DNA of 64,000 nt. Origin: Hyalangium ruber. Its GTDB lineage: Bacteria; Myxococcota; Myxococcia; Myxococcales; Myxococcaceae. Positions 1 to 7,585 of the stretch are shown here, piece by piece; position 1 is the first letter of the stretch; the number at the start of each line of letters is the position of its first letter. The stretch is taken from NCBI RefSeq assembly GCF_034259325.1, contig NZ_JAXIVS010000003.1, positions 558,001 to 622,000 on the forward strand, written 5' to 3'. A model generated the notes under the pieces. That model was given only the letters and a program-made list of their open reading frames with translations, made no database searches and had not been told where the DNA came from. A program made the position numbers and the translations under genes.

Positions 1-336
1 CTTGACCGTGAACCAGAGCAAGTCGTAGTCGTCCTCCACCAGCTTGCTGATACATGCTCCGATGAGGCGCATGGCAACACCTGTGCCATGGAACTCCTCG
101 CATACGCCGAGCCGGGTGCTGTAGGCCTCACGACCGCGCACGAAGCACAGCATGTATCCGATGGGCTGGCCATCCACGAGCGCAAGGAAGCAGGTGTCGG
201 CAAAGAAATCGGTGCACAGCCGCAGGTAATGGGGAGACACGACGGCATAGCCCGCGCTGCCGAAGATGTCGGCTTCAAGCTGGCGCAGGCTCTCGAAATC
301 CTCCCCGCGGAGAGTACGTATCTGGATTTCCGTCAT
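1..336 (-). CDS. GNAT-family N-acetyltransferase (partial, C-terminus beyond window)
   Basis: Reading the minus strand from the ATG at 336 gives 112 residues open to the window edge, beginning MTEIQIRTLRGEDFESL. The residue pattern fits a GNAT acetyltransferase: an N-terminal strand and helix, then a central strand ending GQPIGYMLCF, then the acetyl-CoA-binding region (GVCEEFHGTGVAMRLI), which resembles the family's Q/R-x-x-G-x-G/A loop. GNAT enzymes move an acetyl group from acetyl-CoA to an amine; the substrate cannot be read. Its ATG overlaps the stop of the VOC gene by four bases (ATGA), so the two are probably translationally coupled. Confidence 0.8.
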   Translation of the reverse strand, partial: MTEIQIRTLRGEDFESLRQLEADIFGSAGYAVVSPHYLRLCTDFFADTCFLALVDGQPIGYMLCFVRGREAYSTRLGVCEEFHGTGVAMRLIGACISKLVEDDYDLLWFTVK

Positions 337-785
337 GGTGCCTCTTCGCGCGGCTCGGTGCTCAGTTCCTTCGAGAAGACCTGGTCCTGGTTGCGGAACG
401 CCTTGAACTCCAGCGCATTGCCCGAGAAGTCGTGGACGAACATGGAGACGTGCTCCCCCACCTTTCCCTCGAGCCGGATGTGCGGCTCCTTGATGAAGCG
501 CACACCGCCAGCCTTCATCCTCTTGAGCAGGTCATGGAAGGCGTCCCAGTCGAGGTTCAACCCGAAGTGGGGCACCGTGACATCGCCCCCGTCGAAGTCG
601 GACTCGCTGGTCTTCGGCCGCTCGGGCGCCAGGTGCGCGACGATCTGGTGCCCGTAGAAGTCGAAGTCCACGTAGTGGTCGGTACTGCGCCCCTCGGGGC
701 AGCCGATGACACCCGTGTAGAAGGCTCGCGCCGAGGCGAGCTCCGAGACGGGGAAGGCGAGATGGAAGTCCTTGATTCGCGCCAT
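333..785 (-). CDS. VOC (glyoxalase/extradiol dioxygenase fold) protein
   Basis: 150 residues from the ATG at 785, preceded by an AGGCGG ribosome-binding site. The sequence has the paired beta-alpha-beta-beta-beta modules of the vicinal-oxygen-chelate superfamily: FHLAFPVSELASARAFYTGV at the N-terminus, HFGLNLDWDAFHDLL mid-protein, and the closing FVHDFSGNALEFKAF. The candidate metal ligands H8 and the terminal E of ALEFK are present, as in glyoxalase-type members. It begins 13 bp after the redox-enzyme stop and overlaps the GNAT start, so the three genes look like one transcript. The substrate is unknown; a role in modifying or resisting a small molecule is only inferred. Confidence 0.85.
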   Translation of the reverse strand: MARIKDFHLAFPVSELASARAFYTGVIGCPEGRSTDHYVDFDFYGHQIVAHLAPERPKTSESDFDGGDVTVPHFGLNLDWDAFHDLLKRMKAGGVRFIKEPHIRLEGKVGEHVSMFVHDFSGNALEFKAFRNQDQVFSKELSTEPREEAP

Positions 786-798
786 GTGAAGTCCGCCT

Positions 799-1527
799 CT
801 AGGCCGCGTGGATATGCACGCCCGCGGCCTCGAAGATGTTGTCCCAGAACTGGTCGAAGACGCCCTTGCTCTTCCTGTAGCCCCCGACCAGGTCCTCCAG
901 CACCGCCGGATCCTCATCCACCGCTTCCATGAGCGCCGCGCGCATCAGCTCTCGGTGCTCGATGTCGACCTCCCCGGTGTGGATGTCCCAGAACTTCCAA
1001 TCCAGCCGGTCCTTCATCGCCTGGATGGCCGGGTTCTTGGTGAAGTGGGCGTGCATGGCCGCGAGGTAGACCTGACACAGGCACTCGCCCCCCATGCCGC
1101 GGAGACCTACCGCGTACCAGGGATACTCCGTCATCACCAGGTCGCTAATCTCCCTCAGAATCTGGAGGTTGGTCCGGTTGGCGTTCGCCTGCAGCTCCTC
1201 CTGGGGAATCCCGAGGCTCACCAGGAAGTCGTCGTAGATCTGCTGGTGCGCCTGATCGTGATTGCCGTTCCCCAGCTCGTCGTTGAGGAAGTCGGCCAGC
1301 AGGCTCCTCAGCTTCCCGAACGGAAGCCGGTAGACCAGGAGCGCGAGGTCGCTGATGTAGAAGATGGTGAAGTAGCGGTACTGCACGAAGATCCGCTTCA
1401 AGACATCAAGCGGAGCGTACTGCAGATACTGGAGCTTGCTATCGGCCAGATACTCGGTCTGGTTGCGCGCGTTATCCGCCATCCGCCAGAACTCTTCCTT
1501 CAAGGCCTGAGTGGTCTGTTGATCCAT
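799..1527 (-). CDS. Iron-containing redox enzyme, haem-oxygenase-like fold (CADD/UndA/HDO type)
   Basis: 242 residues from the ATG at 1527; a GTG at 1536 lies closer to the AGGGGG ribosome-binding site and is an alternative start. The protein is nearly all helical. It carries the spaced acidic and histidine residues expected of haem-oxygenase-like di-iron oxidases: E84 and H90/H94 in ELGNGNHDQAH, E148 in GGECLCQ, and H183 with D188-x2-H191 in HTGEVDIEH. Characterised relatives use iron and oxygen for oxidative C-C or C-N chemistry on amino or fatty acids. The substrate here is unknown. It is 92 bp downstream of merR and leads a putative operon with the VOC and GNAT genes, suggesting a small tailoring pathway. 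Confidence 0.75.
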   Translation of the reverse strand: MDQQTTQALKEEFWRMADNARNQTEYLADSKLQYLQYAPLDVLKRIFVQYRYFTIFYISDLALLVYRLPFGKLRSLLADFLNDELGNGNHDQAHQQIYDDFLVSLGIPQEELQANANRTNLQILREISDLVMTEYPWYAVGLRGMGGECLCQVYLAAMHAHFTKNPAIQAMKDRLDWKFWDIHTGEVDIEHRELMRAALMEAVDEDPAVLEDLVGGYRKSKGVFDQFWDNIFEAAGVHIHAA

Positions 1528-1619
1528 CGAGTCCACATTTCCCCCTAAGTCGAATGCCCTCTGGGTTAGACTGTAGGCCGCGCGGGTGTGACTCTTGGAC
1601 CGCTGAGTGCCCCTCCCCT

Positions 1620-2078
1620 CTACGGCCGGGATGGCATACGCCGGGGGGCTCGCACTGACGCCAGGGTGCCCGCGTGCCCCTGAACGAGCAGCGGGCAGGC
1701 TCGCATTGACGTGCATTCACAGTGCAGCGCCCGGTGGAGGAGGTCCCTCATTTTCCGCAGCCGCGCGATCTGGGCGTCCACCTCCCCCAGCTTGCGAGCA
1801 GCCAGCCGCCGCCAGCGCTGCGGGGCCGATTCTTCGTCATCCAGGCCTCGCTCCAGCAACTTCACCTCTTGGAGAGAGAAGCCCGCGGCCTGCGCCAGGG
1901 CAATGCGCTTGAGCTGTTCCAGCGTCTCGGCACCGTACACTCGCCTGCCGCCCTGGCGTTCGGGCGCAGGCAGGAGGCCAATCTCCTCGTAGTAGCGAAT
2001 GGCCGAGGTGCGCAGCCCTGCCGCTTGTCCGAGCTGGCCAATCGAAAGGCTTGACTTCAAGTCGACTTGAACAGGCAT
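1620..2078 (-). CDS. MerR-family transcriptional regulator with Cys-x-Cys sensor motif
   Basis: 152 residues from the ATG at 2078. The N-terminal winged helix is typical (LSIGQLGQAAGLRTSAIRYYEEIGLL, about residues 11-36), followed by the long dimerisation helix. A C-terminal CEC-x5-C cluster (about 125-133) probably binds a metal or other thiol-reactive ligand. It aligns with the SoxR pattern C-x2-C-x-C-x5-C, but the first cysteine is Ala. MerR proteins twist a promoter with an over-long spacer. Such a promoter lies at 2051-2081, overlapping the first codons of this gene, so the true start may be slightly downstream (for example TTG at 2060). It faces the plus-strand pair at 2161 and 2634. 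Confidence 0.88.
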   Translation of the reverse strand: MPVQVDLKSSLSIGQLGQAAGLRTSAIRYYEEIGLLPAPERQGGRRVYGAETLEQLKRIALAQAAGFSLQEVKLLERGLDDEESAPQRWRRLAARKLGEVDAQIARLRKMRDLLHRALHCECTSMRACPLLVQGHAGTLASVRAPRRMPSRP

Positions 2079-2081
2079 GAC
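2051..2081 (+). promoter_or_regulatory. MerR-type promoter/operator
   Basis: A TTGACT -35 box (2051-2056) is followed by a 19-bp spacer and a weak -10 region near 2076-2081. The spacer is filled by the perfect 16-bp palindrome TTCAAGTCGACTTGAA (2056-2071). A long spacer with a central dyad is the hallmark of MerR-activated promoters, and the dyad resembles known SoxR and ZntR sites. It points at the genes starting at 2161 and 2634. Confidence 0.7.
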
Positions 2082-2160
2082 TTCACCATGCGCTGGCCGC
2101 TTCGCCTGCGCAAGCACCACCCCGGGACAGCCGCTCTCCGGGGTCAGAGGGAGTCCTGCG

Positions 2161-2568
2161 ATGAGTTCAGTGATCCAAAATACCGAATCCCCCGTCCTGG
2201 CCTGCACACTGCCACCGCCCGAACTGCGCAGGCGCCGGGCAGAGGTCCTGTCCGCCATTCGGAGCAAGGTGCAGCAAATCGAGGAGACGCCCGAAGGCTT
2301 CGCTTTCCGCTTCGCCCGCACACCCGCACTCGCGGAAGAACTCGCCGAATTCGTCCGCTTCGAGTCGGTCTGCTGTGCCTTCCTCCAGATGGAGGTGACC
2401 GAGCACGGGGAAGACGGGCTCGTCCTGCTCATGAGGGGCGCCCCTGAAGCCAAGGCCCTGATGCGCTCCCTGTTCGTGGAGACGACCGAGGGCCTTCCGG
2501 CTACGACCCTCCCCCAGGCCGCGCCTTGTGGCTGCGACTCGGGCGCGCCGTCTTGCTCTCCAGCGTGA
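2161..2568 (+). CDS. Small cysteine-containing protein, putative metal-linked function
   Basis: 135 residues from the ATG at 2161 with a GAGGGAG ribosome-binding site. It shows a conserved-looking core, [16 protein letters not shown] (about 61-76), with an adjacent cysteine pair, and a Cys-rich tail ([12 protein letters not shown]). From memory, similar small proteins with a CC-x-FL core occur beside MerR regulators and metal-resistance genes, but no biochemical function is known to me. It is the first gene after the MerR-type promoter, so induction by the MerR ligand is likely. There is no signal peptide, so it is probably cytoplasmic. Confidence 0.65.
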   Translation: MSSVIQNTESPVLACTLPPPELRRRRAEVLSAIRSKVQQIEETPEGFAFRFARTPALAEELAEFVRFESVCCAFLQMEVTEHGEDGLVLLMRGAPEAKALMRSLFVETTEGLPATTLPQAAPCGCDSGAPSCSPA

Positions 2569-2633
2569 GCCCTTCTGTCTCACCGCTGCAGCCCACTTGC
2601 GGAGGAGACCCAGGCCATGGGACGGAGTGGCTC

Positions 2634-2966
2634 ATGGTCGTCCTCATGCGGGCCTTGGGCCTCTTCGTGCTGACGGCAGTGGCGGAAGTGGTGGGCTGCT
2701 ACTTGCCATATCTCTGGCTACGCGAGGGCAAGTCGCCGCTACTCCTCGTGCCGGCAGCCGCGAGCCTTGCAGCCTTTGCATGGCTGCTGACGCTCCACCC
2801 CACGGGGGCCTCGCGTACCTATGCAGCCTATGGAGGCGTTTACATCGCGGTGGCACTGTTGTGGCTGTGGGCTGTGGAGGGTGAGCAGCCCACCGCCTGG
2901 GACATTGCAGGGGCCTTGGTGGCTTTGACCGGTATGGCGATCATCGTGCTGGCGCCCCGCAGGTAA
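2634..2966 (+). CDS. YnfA/UPF0060-family small membrane protein
   Basis: 110 residues from the ATG at 2634; the ATG at 2646 is also possible, and neither has an ideal ribosome-binding site (GGAGGAG lies at 2601-2607). Four hydrophobic segments are visible. The family's signature features are present: an Ala/Glu-rich first helix ([18 protein letters not shown]), then [17 protein letters not shown] and a final helix ending in basic residues. YnfA proteins resemble small multidrug-resistance transporters, and some members have been linked to efflux; no substrate can be assigned here. It lies 65 bp after the Cys-rich gene and probably shares the MerR-type promoter. Confidence 0.85.
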   Translation: MVVLMRALGLFVLTAVAEVVGCYLPYLWLREGKSPLLLVPAAASLAAFAWLLTLHPTGASRTYAAYGGVYIAVALLWLWAVEGEQPTAWDIAGALVALTGMAIIVLAPRR

Positions 2967-2998
2967 TTCTCCGCGACTCGCTCTGTCGCTGAACCGGA

Positions 2999-4669
2999 TC
3001 AACCCACCAGGGCCTGACGGGTCCAGGCCCTGAACTCCTGGGGCTCGAGCGTCGCGAGGAGGCTGGCGAAGTCCGAAGGCATGCCCTTCAGCTCCTCGCC
3101 GAGCTGCGAGCCAGTGAGCTCCTTGGGCTGCGGATCCTTGCGGAGCACGTCGGTCCACGCGGCCTCGCCGGTCACCCCCACGTTGAGCACCCTGCTATCG
3201 AACCCGACCTTGCCGCTGAGGGTCGCCGTCCCGGACAGCTCCCGGTCCACGGTGAGCTTCGTATCGCCGAGGTTCTTCAGCAACGCGGAGGGGTCGTACG
3301 CGGCCAGGCCCGCGAGCGCCTCCGAGTCCAGCGCCTGGAGCAGATCCCTGGTGTGCGCCGATAGCGTCACCTTGCCGCTCAGCCCGGCGTCCGCCTTGGC
3401 GGTTGCCACGCCCGGCGCCGTCGCGTGGGCCCCCAGCTTCCCGCCGACTCCCAGCTCGATGGCGGCCTTGCTGCTCACCAGCTTGGGATCTACCCCCGCG
3501 CTCACGTCACCCTTCAGGAGCTTCGCGGGATCCAGGTTGCCGCCGAGCTCGAACTCCGTGGTCGTCGAGACCTTCGCGTTGCTCTTCCCCTCCCCCTGCG
3601 GCCCCACCAGGGTGCCAGCCTTGCCCGCAGCCGAGAGGTCGATGTTGCCCGACTGTTCCACCTTCACGGAGGGCGGCTTGCCGTCCTCGCCGAAGGTGAT
3701 GTCGAGGCTGGTCTCCACCCCGCCCTTGAACTTGCCCTCCAGCTCCCCCTGGGGGAGGTTCAGCTTGCCGGCGAGCTCCACCGCCGTGCCCCCCTTCACC
3801 TGGAACCCCGTCATGTTCTGGGTGAGGAACTTCATCGCGTCCTGGTCGAGCCCGACGGCGTCATCCACCTTCTTGAAAGTGGCTGAGGCCTGGTCGAGCT
3901 TGTCACCGACGCCATCGAGCCCGGGGACGGCATGGGCCAGGCCCGCCAGGCCGCCCGTGATCTTGCTGTTGACCTTGGAGGCAACGTCCACGCCGGCGCT
4001 CAGTGCCCCCGCCGTGGGATTGCCCGCTCCCCACTGCGCGATCGCCTTCAGGCCGCGATCCAGGTCCTCCTTCGACTTGAAGGTGAACTTGGGGGCGAAG
4101 CCCGCCCCCACCTCGACGGTGGCCGAGCCGTCGGCGCCCGCCTGCTGGCCGCCGGCCGCGTTACTGGCCCTCAGGTCCTCGGTGGAGAGGCTGCCCTTCA
4201 GCTTGCCCTCGCTGAGGACCGACACCTCATACGTGCCGTCCTTCCCCTGGGTGACCTTCACCTCGGTGCCACTCTCCGCGCCCGCCTTCACCGGAGTGCC
4301 CGGAATCAAGACCTTGGCCTCTCCGCTCAGCTTCAACTTCACGTTGTCGCCCTCGGAGTTGAGCATCGTGTCCACGGCCTGGCCGATCTTGCCGTCCTTG
4401 AGGTCGGTCTCCACCTGCTGCGTGCGCGTGTTGAAGTCCGTCTCGGCCTGCTGGGGATTGAGCTCGACCTGGGTCTTCTCCTTGGCAGTCCCCTTCACGT
4501 AGCTGTCGGGGGTCTGCGCCGGCGTGGGGGCCGTCTTGTCCTTGGCGGTGCCCTTGGTGCTGACATTGGAGGGCTGCGCCTGCTTGGGGGCTGGGGCCTC
4601 GATCTTCTTCGGGGGAAGAGGCTGCGACCCAATGTTCTTGATGGACGAGTCAACGGGACCAACACCCAT
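2999..4669 (-). CDS. Large repetitive protein of unknown function
   Basis: 556 residues from the ATG at 4669, with an AGGAG ribosome-binding site just upstream. I do not recognise the family. The first 60 residues are Pro/Lys/Ala-rich and carry the near-repeat KGTAKDKT / KGTAKEKT. The rest alternates beta-strand-like Gly/Lys/Val segments (EVKVTQGKDGTYEVSV, ELGVGGKLGAHATA, TATLSGKVGFDSRV) with short helical parts. No cysteine is visible, nor a signal peptide or membrane segment. The composition suggests a modular beta-rich scaffold or an effector exported without a Sec signal, but that is a guess. It stands alone, between convergent ynfA and the Spy-like gene. Confidence 0.75.
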   Translation of the reverse strand: MGVGPVDSSIKNIGSQPLPPKKIEAPAPKQAQPSNVSTKGTAKDKTAPTPAQTPDSYVKGTAKEKTQVELNPQQAETDFNTRTQQVETDLKDGKIGQAVDTMLNSEGDNVKLKLSGEAKVLIPGTPVKAGAESGTEVKVTQGKDGTYEVSVLSEGKLKGSLSTEDLRASNAAGGQQAGADGSATVEVGAGFAPKFTFKSKEDLDRGLKAIAQWGAGNPTAGALSAGVDVASKVNSKITGGLAGLAHAVPGLDGVGDKLDQASATFKKVDDAVGLDQDAMKFLTQNMTGFQVKGGTAVELAGKLNLPQGELEGKFKGGVETSLDITFGEDGKPPSVKVEQSGNIDLSAAGKAGTLVGPQGEGKSNAKVSTTTEFELGGNLDPAKLLKGDVSAGVDPKLVSSKAAIELGVGGKLGAHATAPGVATAKADAGLSGKVTLSAHTRDLLQALDSEALAGLAAYDPSALLKNLGDTKLTVDRELSGTATLSGKVGFDSRVLNVGVTGEAAWTDVLRKDPQPKELTGSQLGEELKGMPSDFASLLATLEPQEFRAWTRQALVG

Positions 4670-4768
4670 GGGGGGACTCCTGTGTGGGAGGGCAGGGGGT
4701 GCAGGGGACCGTTCCCATGACGTCTCCCCGGCCTTTTGACCCGGAAGACAAATGGGGAATTAAAAGTG

Positions 4769-5179
4769 TTAGTGGCCAGGTGGAGGGGGCGGAGGCGGCC
4801 CCATCCCCGGGACTACCGGCGGGGGGTGGTCCGCCTTGAACTTCTCCAGGCGCTGGCGTTGCTCCGGCGTCAGGACCTGGAGGACCTGCTGCTCGATCTC
4901 CGCGCTCAAGGCCTGGACCGGAGGCAGCACCTGCGCCATGAGCTGATCCATCCTCGGCTGGTTGCGCACGAGGATGTCTCGCACCTGGGCCTCCTGCTCA
5001 GCGCTCAGCCCGATCTCCCGGTAGGGAAAGACCGGGTCCCCGTCCCTCCCTGCGCCGGGGGGCTGGGGCCCGCCGCTGGGGGCCAGGCCCAGGCCGGTCA
5101 GCACCCCAGCGCCGAACATGCCCGCCAGCAGCAGCCCAGACATCCAGCGGACGCGCCGGCGGGAAGGCTCAGGGCTCAT
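4769..5179 (-). CDS. Spy/CpxP-like periplasmic protein (heavy-metal resistance family)
   Basis: 136 residues from the ATG at 5179. An N-terminal membrane segment (about 12-32) is followed by a helical periplasmic domain. Within it, IGLSAEQEAQVRDILVRNQPRMDQL and VLTPEQRQRLEKFK are LTxxQ-like repeats of the Spy/CpxP/ZraP group. The C-terminus is a Pro-rich tail ending in a run of prolines and GH. Family members act as periplasmic chaperones or zinc/stress sensors. It overlaps the anti-sigma-like gene by 11 bp and is the last gene of the sigma operon, so it may sense the signal or be induced by it. Confidence 0.75.
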   Translation of the reverse strand: MSPEPSRRRVRWMSGLLLAGMFGAGVLTGLGLAPSGGPQPPGAGRDGDPVFPYREIGLSAEQEAQVRDILVRNQPRMDQLMAQVLPPVQALSAEIEQQVLQVLTPEQRQRLEKFKADHPPPVVPGMGPPPPPPPGH

Positions 5180-5522
5180 GGCGAGCGCCTCCGGCCGGAA
5201 GGTAGAGGAGCAGCTCCTCGGTGCTGGGCGCGCGGCGCTGGAGTGCCCACGCCAGAATCACCTGGGACCGCACCGAGGCCGAGGCCACGGTCGGCTCAGC
5301 GGGTAGCGGAGGCCGCGCCAGACGCGCGCCCCACACCAGCAACGGCACCAGCGCGGCGGTAGCCAGGGCCGGCCACGCCCAGGTCGTGAGCTGCTCCCAC
5401 AGGGACGGACGCCGCCGCGCCGCCAGGGCCTGGCGGGTGATGTTCCCTACCAGCCGGTCGAAACGTGCCGGGTCCCTCAGGTCATCCAGCGCGCTCAGAT
5501 CCAGCTTCTCGTCATCCTTCAT
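5169..5522 (-). CDS. Putative membrane-anchored anti-sigma factor
   Basis: 117 residues from the ATG at 5522, which overlaps the sigma-factor stop (ATGA). A short acidic N-terminal cytoplasmic segment (MKDDEKLDLSALDDL) is followed by a helix, one membrane span (about residues 50-68: WPALATAALVPLLVWGARLA) and a short periplasmic tail. There is no zinc-binding H-x3-C-x2-C motif, so it is not a ZAS-type anti-sigma. The call rests on position and topology: one-span proteins directly behind an ECF sigma usually hold that sigma at the membrane. Confidence 0.6.
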   Translation of the reverse strand: MKDDEKLDLSALDDLRDPARFDRLVGNITRQALAARRRPSLWEQLTTWAWPALATAALVPLLVWGARLARPPLPAEPTVASASVRSQVILAWALQRRAPSTEELLLYLPAGGARHEP

Positions 5523-6079
5523 GGCTTTTCTCCCGACGAGGGTCCCTGACCCAGGAACTCTCGCATGGCCCGCCGCGCGACGAAGAGGTGCTGGCGCGAC
5601 ATCACCTCGGAGATCTCCAGGGCCTCGGCGATCTCCCCATGTGTCCATCCCTCCAGATCGTGCAGCACCACGACCTCCCGTTGCTGCGGTGACAACCGCT
5701 GCAGCCCTTGAAGCAGCCGCTTCCTCAATCCCACCCGTTCCGCATCCAGAGGAGCCCGTGCCGGCTCGCTCGGGACAAGCTGCTCGACGGAGCGCTCATG
5801 AACCTTGCCGCGTATCCGCGCGTTGAGCGCCCGGTGGCGGACGATCCGCAGGAGCCATCCTACGAAGCGGTCTGGCTCCCGGCATGTGTCCAGCCGCTCG
5901 AAGGCCACCACCAGCGCCTCCTGGGCCACATCCTCCGCTTCCGCGCGATCTCCCAGCACGGCCATGGCCACCGACACCGCGGCCCGCAGGTGCCGACGCA
6001 CGAGCTGTTCGGTGGCGCGCGCCTCATTGTGGAGCGCGCGCGCCACGAGGGCGCTGTCGGATTCCTCGGGAGGCACCAT
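5519..6079 (-). CDS. ECF-subfamily RNA polymerase sigma factor
   Basis: 186 residues from the ATG at 6079. Sigma region 2 is clear: DRAEAEDVAQEALVVAFERL, then FVGWLLRIVRHRALNARIRGK (about residues 44-95). Region 4 follows at about 125-175 (LSPQQREVVVLHDLEGWTHG, then EIAEALEISE and HLFVARRAMREFLG). There is no extra domain, so this is a minimal ECF sigma. It is first in an operon with an anti-sigma-like protein and a Spy-like periplasmic protein, pointing to an envelope or metal stress response. The start was chosen at the ATG giving normal ECF length; the frame is open further upstream but without family-like residues. Confidence 0.9.
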   Translation of the reverse strand: MVPPEESDSALVARALHNEARATEQLVRRHLRAAVSVAMAVLGDRAEAEDVAQEALVVAFERLDTCREPDRFVGWLLRIVRHRALNARIRGKVHERSVEQLVPSEPARAPLDAERVGLRKRLLQGLQRLSPQQREVVVLHDLEGWTHGEIAEALEISEVMSRQHLFVARRAMREFLGQGPSSGEKP

Positions 6080-6284
6080 GCAGAGTCGGCAGGGAGGGTT
6101 CCCAGGCCAGGGACGAACATCGCGCGGGTAAGGGGTTGGGTTCGGATGAACTTTGCCGAGAAAGACAACCGGCGCGAAGAAACCGTTAATAAGGTCATCC
6201 GAGGTAGGATACCTCCCGCGCCGGATTGTCCCCTTCCAGTGCCTCCAGGGCCGCTGCGCGCGCTCGCCGGAGGCCTCCGGCGGC
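6080..6284. other. Intergenic region between the sigma operon and the att array
   Basis: This stretch should hold the minus-strand promoter of the sigma operon, but I cannot assign -35/-10 boxes with confidence. Just before the first att core lies the perfect palindrome GCCGGAGGCCTCCGGC (about 6266-6281). No 5' half of a tRNA or tmRNA that could pair with the core's GCCTCC end was found here. Confidence 0.5.
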
Positions 6285-6359
6285 GGGTTCGATTCCCGCC
6301 GCCTCCATCCCGAGAAGCCCAGCAATCTTAACGGGTTGCTGGGTTTTTCTTTGTCCTCG
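6285..6359 (+). repeat. att core copy 1 (attL of block A) with terminator
   Basis: The first 23 bp, GGGTTCGATTCCCGCC followed by GCCTCCA, look like the T-arm and acceptor end of a tRNA or tmRNA: stem GCGGG/CCCGC around a TTCGATT loop. A terminator follows. The 23-bp core recurs at 15807 (two mismatches), 19138 (identical) and 22011 (two mismatches). No matching 5' acceptor strand (GGAGGCG) is present upstream, so this is a fragment rather than a whole RNA gene. Confidence 0.8.
6315..6352 (+). terminator. Rho-independent terminator downstream of att core 1
   Basis: CCCAGCAA (6318-6325) pairs with TTGCTGGG (6336-6343) around a 10-nt loop, followed by TTTTTCTTT. This is the expected position for a terminator behind a tRNA-like gene. 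A copy lies at 15839-15866. Confidence 0.75.
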
Positions 6360-6397
6360 TTTTCTTCATGTGACCTCAGTGTGCCCCTTTGGCGTCT

Positions 6398-7585
6398 CTA
6401 GCCCAGAGCGGTGCGCGGCTGGGGGATGGGCCGATCCAACTCCTGCACCGCGCTCTCCCGCGCCTCGGGCGACAGGTGCGCGTACCTCATGGTCATCTCG
6501 ATGGTCGCATGGCCCATCAACTCCTGGATGACCTTGAGAGCAACGCCCCGCATCGCGAGGTGGCTGCCGTAGGTGTGGCGCAGGTCGTGCCAGCCGATAG
6601 AACCCTCCGGGCGGCTGACTCCTGCCCTACGCAGCGCTCGCAGGAGCGGGTGCTTGGTCATCCCAGCGGTGAGCGGGCGACCATCCGTCTGGCAGAACAC
6701 GTAAGGGCCGCACAGGTGGCGGTGTGCCTTGAGGGCTTCCACCGCCGACGTGGGCAGGTCCACGGTCCTTTCCCGTCCACCCTTGGGCAGTCCTACCACG
6801 CCGCGCCAGATCGTTCGGCGCACGTGGAGTTTGCCGCGCTGCAAGTCCAGGTCTGCCCACTGGAGCCCGATCAACTCTCCAAGCCGCAGCCCCGTCTTGA
6901 GCGCCACGAGGATCAACGTCCGCCACTCTGGCTCAGCGGCATTGATCATGCGCTCGGCTTCCTCGAAGGAGAGGAAATCAAAGGCGGGCTTGTCCGTCTT
7001 GAACAGCTTGACGCGCGGGACGTGTTGGAGCACGCCCTGTTCCTGGGCCAGTGCCAGCAACTTGTGCAGCACGGTCAGAACGTTGTTGATCGACTTGAGG
7101 GAGAGCAGCTTCGCCGCACCGGAGCCTTTGCGCTTGAGGAGGGCCGCCCGCGTGGGAGCTTCCTTCCGTGCGCGCGCCCCCGAGGGCTTCTTCCGCATGG
7201 CCGCCTTGAAGTCTTCGATCTCCGCTGGACCGATGGCATCAAGGGTCATGTTGCCGAAGGCGGGGATCAGGTGGTCGTCCAGGATCTGCCGCTTGGTGAC
7301 GACGCTGGAGTGCTTGTTGTTGTTCTCGCTGTACGTCAGGAAGCGCGGGACGAACTCCCCGAGGGTGAGAACCCGACCCGCGCCGTTCTCTTTTCCGAAG
7401 GTTCCGGTCAGGAGTGCATGGCGGATCTGACGCTCGTACTCTTCAGCCCCACGGCGGGTGTTGATGGGCGAGGCCTTGCGGATCCGCTCCACCCTGCCGC
7501 TGGGGTGCTGGTACTTGACGTCCACCCACCACGCCTCTTGCACCTTGCCCTCCTGGGTCTTCCACTGCCGCAGTCTGACGCTCAT
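6398..7585 (-). CDS. Tyrosine recombinase / phage-type integrase
   Basis: 395 residues from the ATG at 7585. The N-terminal arm-binding domain (about 1-80) is followed by a core-binding SAM-like domain (about 75-190, with a basic RKKPSGARARKEAP stretch) and the catalytic domain. All catalytic residues are visible: R234 (TGLRLGEL), K268, H333-x2-R336 (HDLRHTYGSH), H359 (LMGHA) and nucleophile Y368 (MRYAHLS). It should integrate and excise block A at the adjacent core. Its start overlaps the excisionase-like gene by four bases, and its 3' end lies 39 bp from the attL repeat. Confidence 0.95.
   Translation of the reverse strand: MSVRLRQWKTQEGKVQEAWWVDVKYQHPSGRVERIRKASPINTRRGAEEYERQIRHALLTGTFGKENGAGRVLTLGEFVPRFLTYSENNNKHSSVVTKRQILDDHLIPAFGNMTLDAIGPAEIEDFKAAMRKKPSGARARKEAPTRAALLKRKGSGAAKLLSLKSINNVLTVLHKLLALAQEQGVLQHVPRVKLFKTDKPAFDFLSFEEAERMINAAEPEWRTLILVALKTGLRLGELIGLQWADLDLQRGKLHVRRTIWRGVVGLPKGGRERTVDLPTSAVEALKAHRHLCGPYVFCQTDGRPLTAGMTKHPLLRALRRAGVSRPEGSIGWHDLRHTYGSHLAMRGVALKVIQELMGHATIEMTMRYAHLSPEARESAVQELDRPIPQPRTALG

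Noticed and set aside
3081-4720. Long plus-strand open frames opposite the 556-residue protein
   Set aside because: They mirror the minus-strand gene, lack ribosome-binding sites and show Arg/Pro/Ser-rich composition typical of antisense frames in GC-rich DNA.
6200-6307. Complete tRNA-Ser or tmRNA gene ending at att core 1
   Set aside because: The T-arm and acceptor 3' strand are good, but no GGAGGCG 5' strand, D-arm or anticodon arm fits in the preceding 100 bp, and the space to the sigma gene is too short for a tmRNA.
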